Positions 28,331 to 28,898 of a stretch of DNA of 28,898 nt are shown one piece after another (positions within the stretch are counted from its first letter, which is position 1; each line of letters opens with the position of its first letter). The notes below the pieces were generated by a model. The model was given only the letters and a program-made list of their open reading frames with translations. It was not told the origin of the DNA and made no database searches. The stretch is taken from contig BFEA01000197.1 in the NCBI GenBank assembly GCA_003427395.1, forward strand, positions 2,024,159 through 2,053,056. The letters are read 5' to 3'. The stretch is from Chara braunii. Taxonomy: Eukaryota; Streptophyta; Charophyceae; Charales; Characeae. Position numbers and translations under genes: made by a program.

Positions 28331-28412
28331 CCCCCTCCTCTCTTCTCCTGTCCTTGGTTAGGGTTACTCATAGCTCTGTAACCCGCTCCACCGGTCTTCG
28401 ATCCATGAAGAA

Positions 28413-28551
28413 GTTAAAACACCAGTACCTCCACGTTCTTAAGCCGTCAACGCGGTGGCTGAATCGGTGCGCCGCGCGTGTCCATATGCATGCACTTGCA
28501 TCAGAGCGTCCAGAGGGGGCCTGAGACCCCCTGGGGTACTGGTGGTTTAAC
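28413..28551. mobile_element. Small inverted-repeat element (139 bp)
   Basis: GTTAAAACACCAGTACC pairs with GGTACTGGTGGTTTAAC (one mismatch). A GGGGG...CCCCC hairpin sits at about 28514-28531. No clear target duplication. Confidence 0.6.
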
Positions 28552-28898
28552 AGCTCGGTAAAAAAAAAATTACTGAGCTCAGCTCTGAGTCAATTGCGGC
28601 CAGTGAATATTCCGCTTCGGGACCTAACGTTGATCCGGGCACTAGCAAGTGTTTGCTACTCTCAGCAACGTAGTAGAGCGCACTTTCACTGTTTCGCTTT
28701 TTCCGTAAAATAGCTATTTAGTATTTTTGGATTCCCAACGTTTTTTTGAAGGCAGCGGCTTTTATACCCTTGTGCATTTTTCACAGAAAAGCAGCTGTCA
28801 GATCCCAAAAGAGGAAAGAACTTGTATATCTTCAAGGTGGTAGATGCATGTTGCATATCATAGCCACGTTGTCCTCTTTTTGTCCTTCCCCCCCCCCC
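28552..28898. other. Non-coding end of window
   Basis: Nothing recognised beyond an A-run near 28561-28569 and a terminal C-run. Confidence 0.4.

Overview
This is eukaryotic, repeat-rich, non-genic DNA with no convincing host protein-coding gene. It probably comes from a green-lineage (plant or charophyte-type) nuclear genome. Four things support this: a chromodomain-bearing Ty3/gypsy retrotransposon; an LTR followed by a primer-binding site matching plant initiator-Met tRNA; a mitochondrial insertion carrying nad4, nad5 and group II maturase sequence; and tRNA-derived SINEs. The species cannot be fixed from the sequence alone. There is one long run of Ns (17469-18013) and a few single Ns, as in a draft assembly.

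Layout. 1-7556: the 3' part of a degenerate chromovirus on the + strand (gag, protease, RT, RNase H, integrase, chromodomain, 3' LTR). It is broken by three in-frame stops and about three frameshifts; the 5' LTR lies outside the window. 7557-10190: AT-rich spacer, a CA/GAC minisatellite, a 291-bp foldback element and a short GCCAC-type minisatellite. 10204-10433: a foldback whose left arm carries, on the minus strand, the full conserved core of a hammerhead ribozyme. 10580-13560: purine-rich, pyrimidine-rich, GA and degenerate tandem repeats. 13644-16685: a small inverted-repeat family (at least three copies), and a mitochondrial insertion (about 15010-15647) carrying an in-frame nad4/nad5 chimera and a maturase fragment, set between two copies of a nuclear minisatellite. 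16740-19480: a GC-rich block, an assembly gap bounded by inverted CT/GA arms, a series of GA microsatellites separated by recurring spacers, and a 202-bp duplication. 19900-22330: a 29-bp minisatellite and three tRNA-derived SINE copies; one is split by a 303-bp hAT-like MITE with a perfect 8-bp target duplication. 24326-24844: the LTR plus primer-binding site of a second element on the minus strand, whose LTR resembles that of the first element. 25980-28898: fragments, a CCGGA-rich palindrome cluster, a TTC-rich tract, a 54-bp duplication and a small inverted repeat.

The features do not form a pathway; they are a stack of nested mobile elements and satellite-like repeats. The strongest leads are the hammerhead-bearing foldback, the nad4/nad5 chimera embedded in a minisatellite, and the SINE/MITE nest, which can be read as an insertion history.
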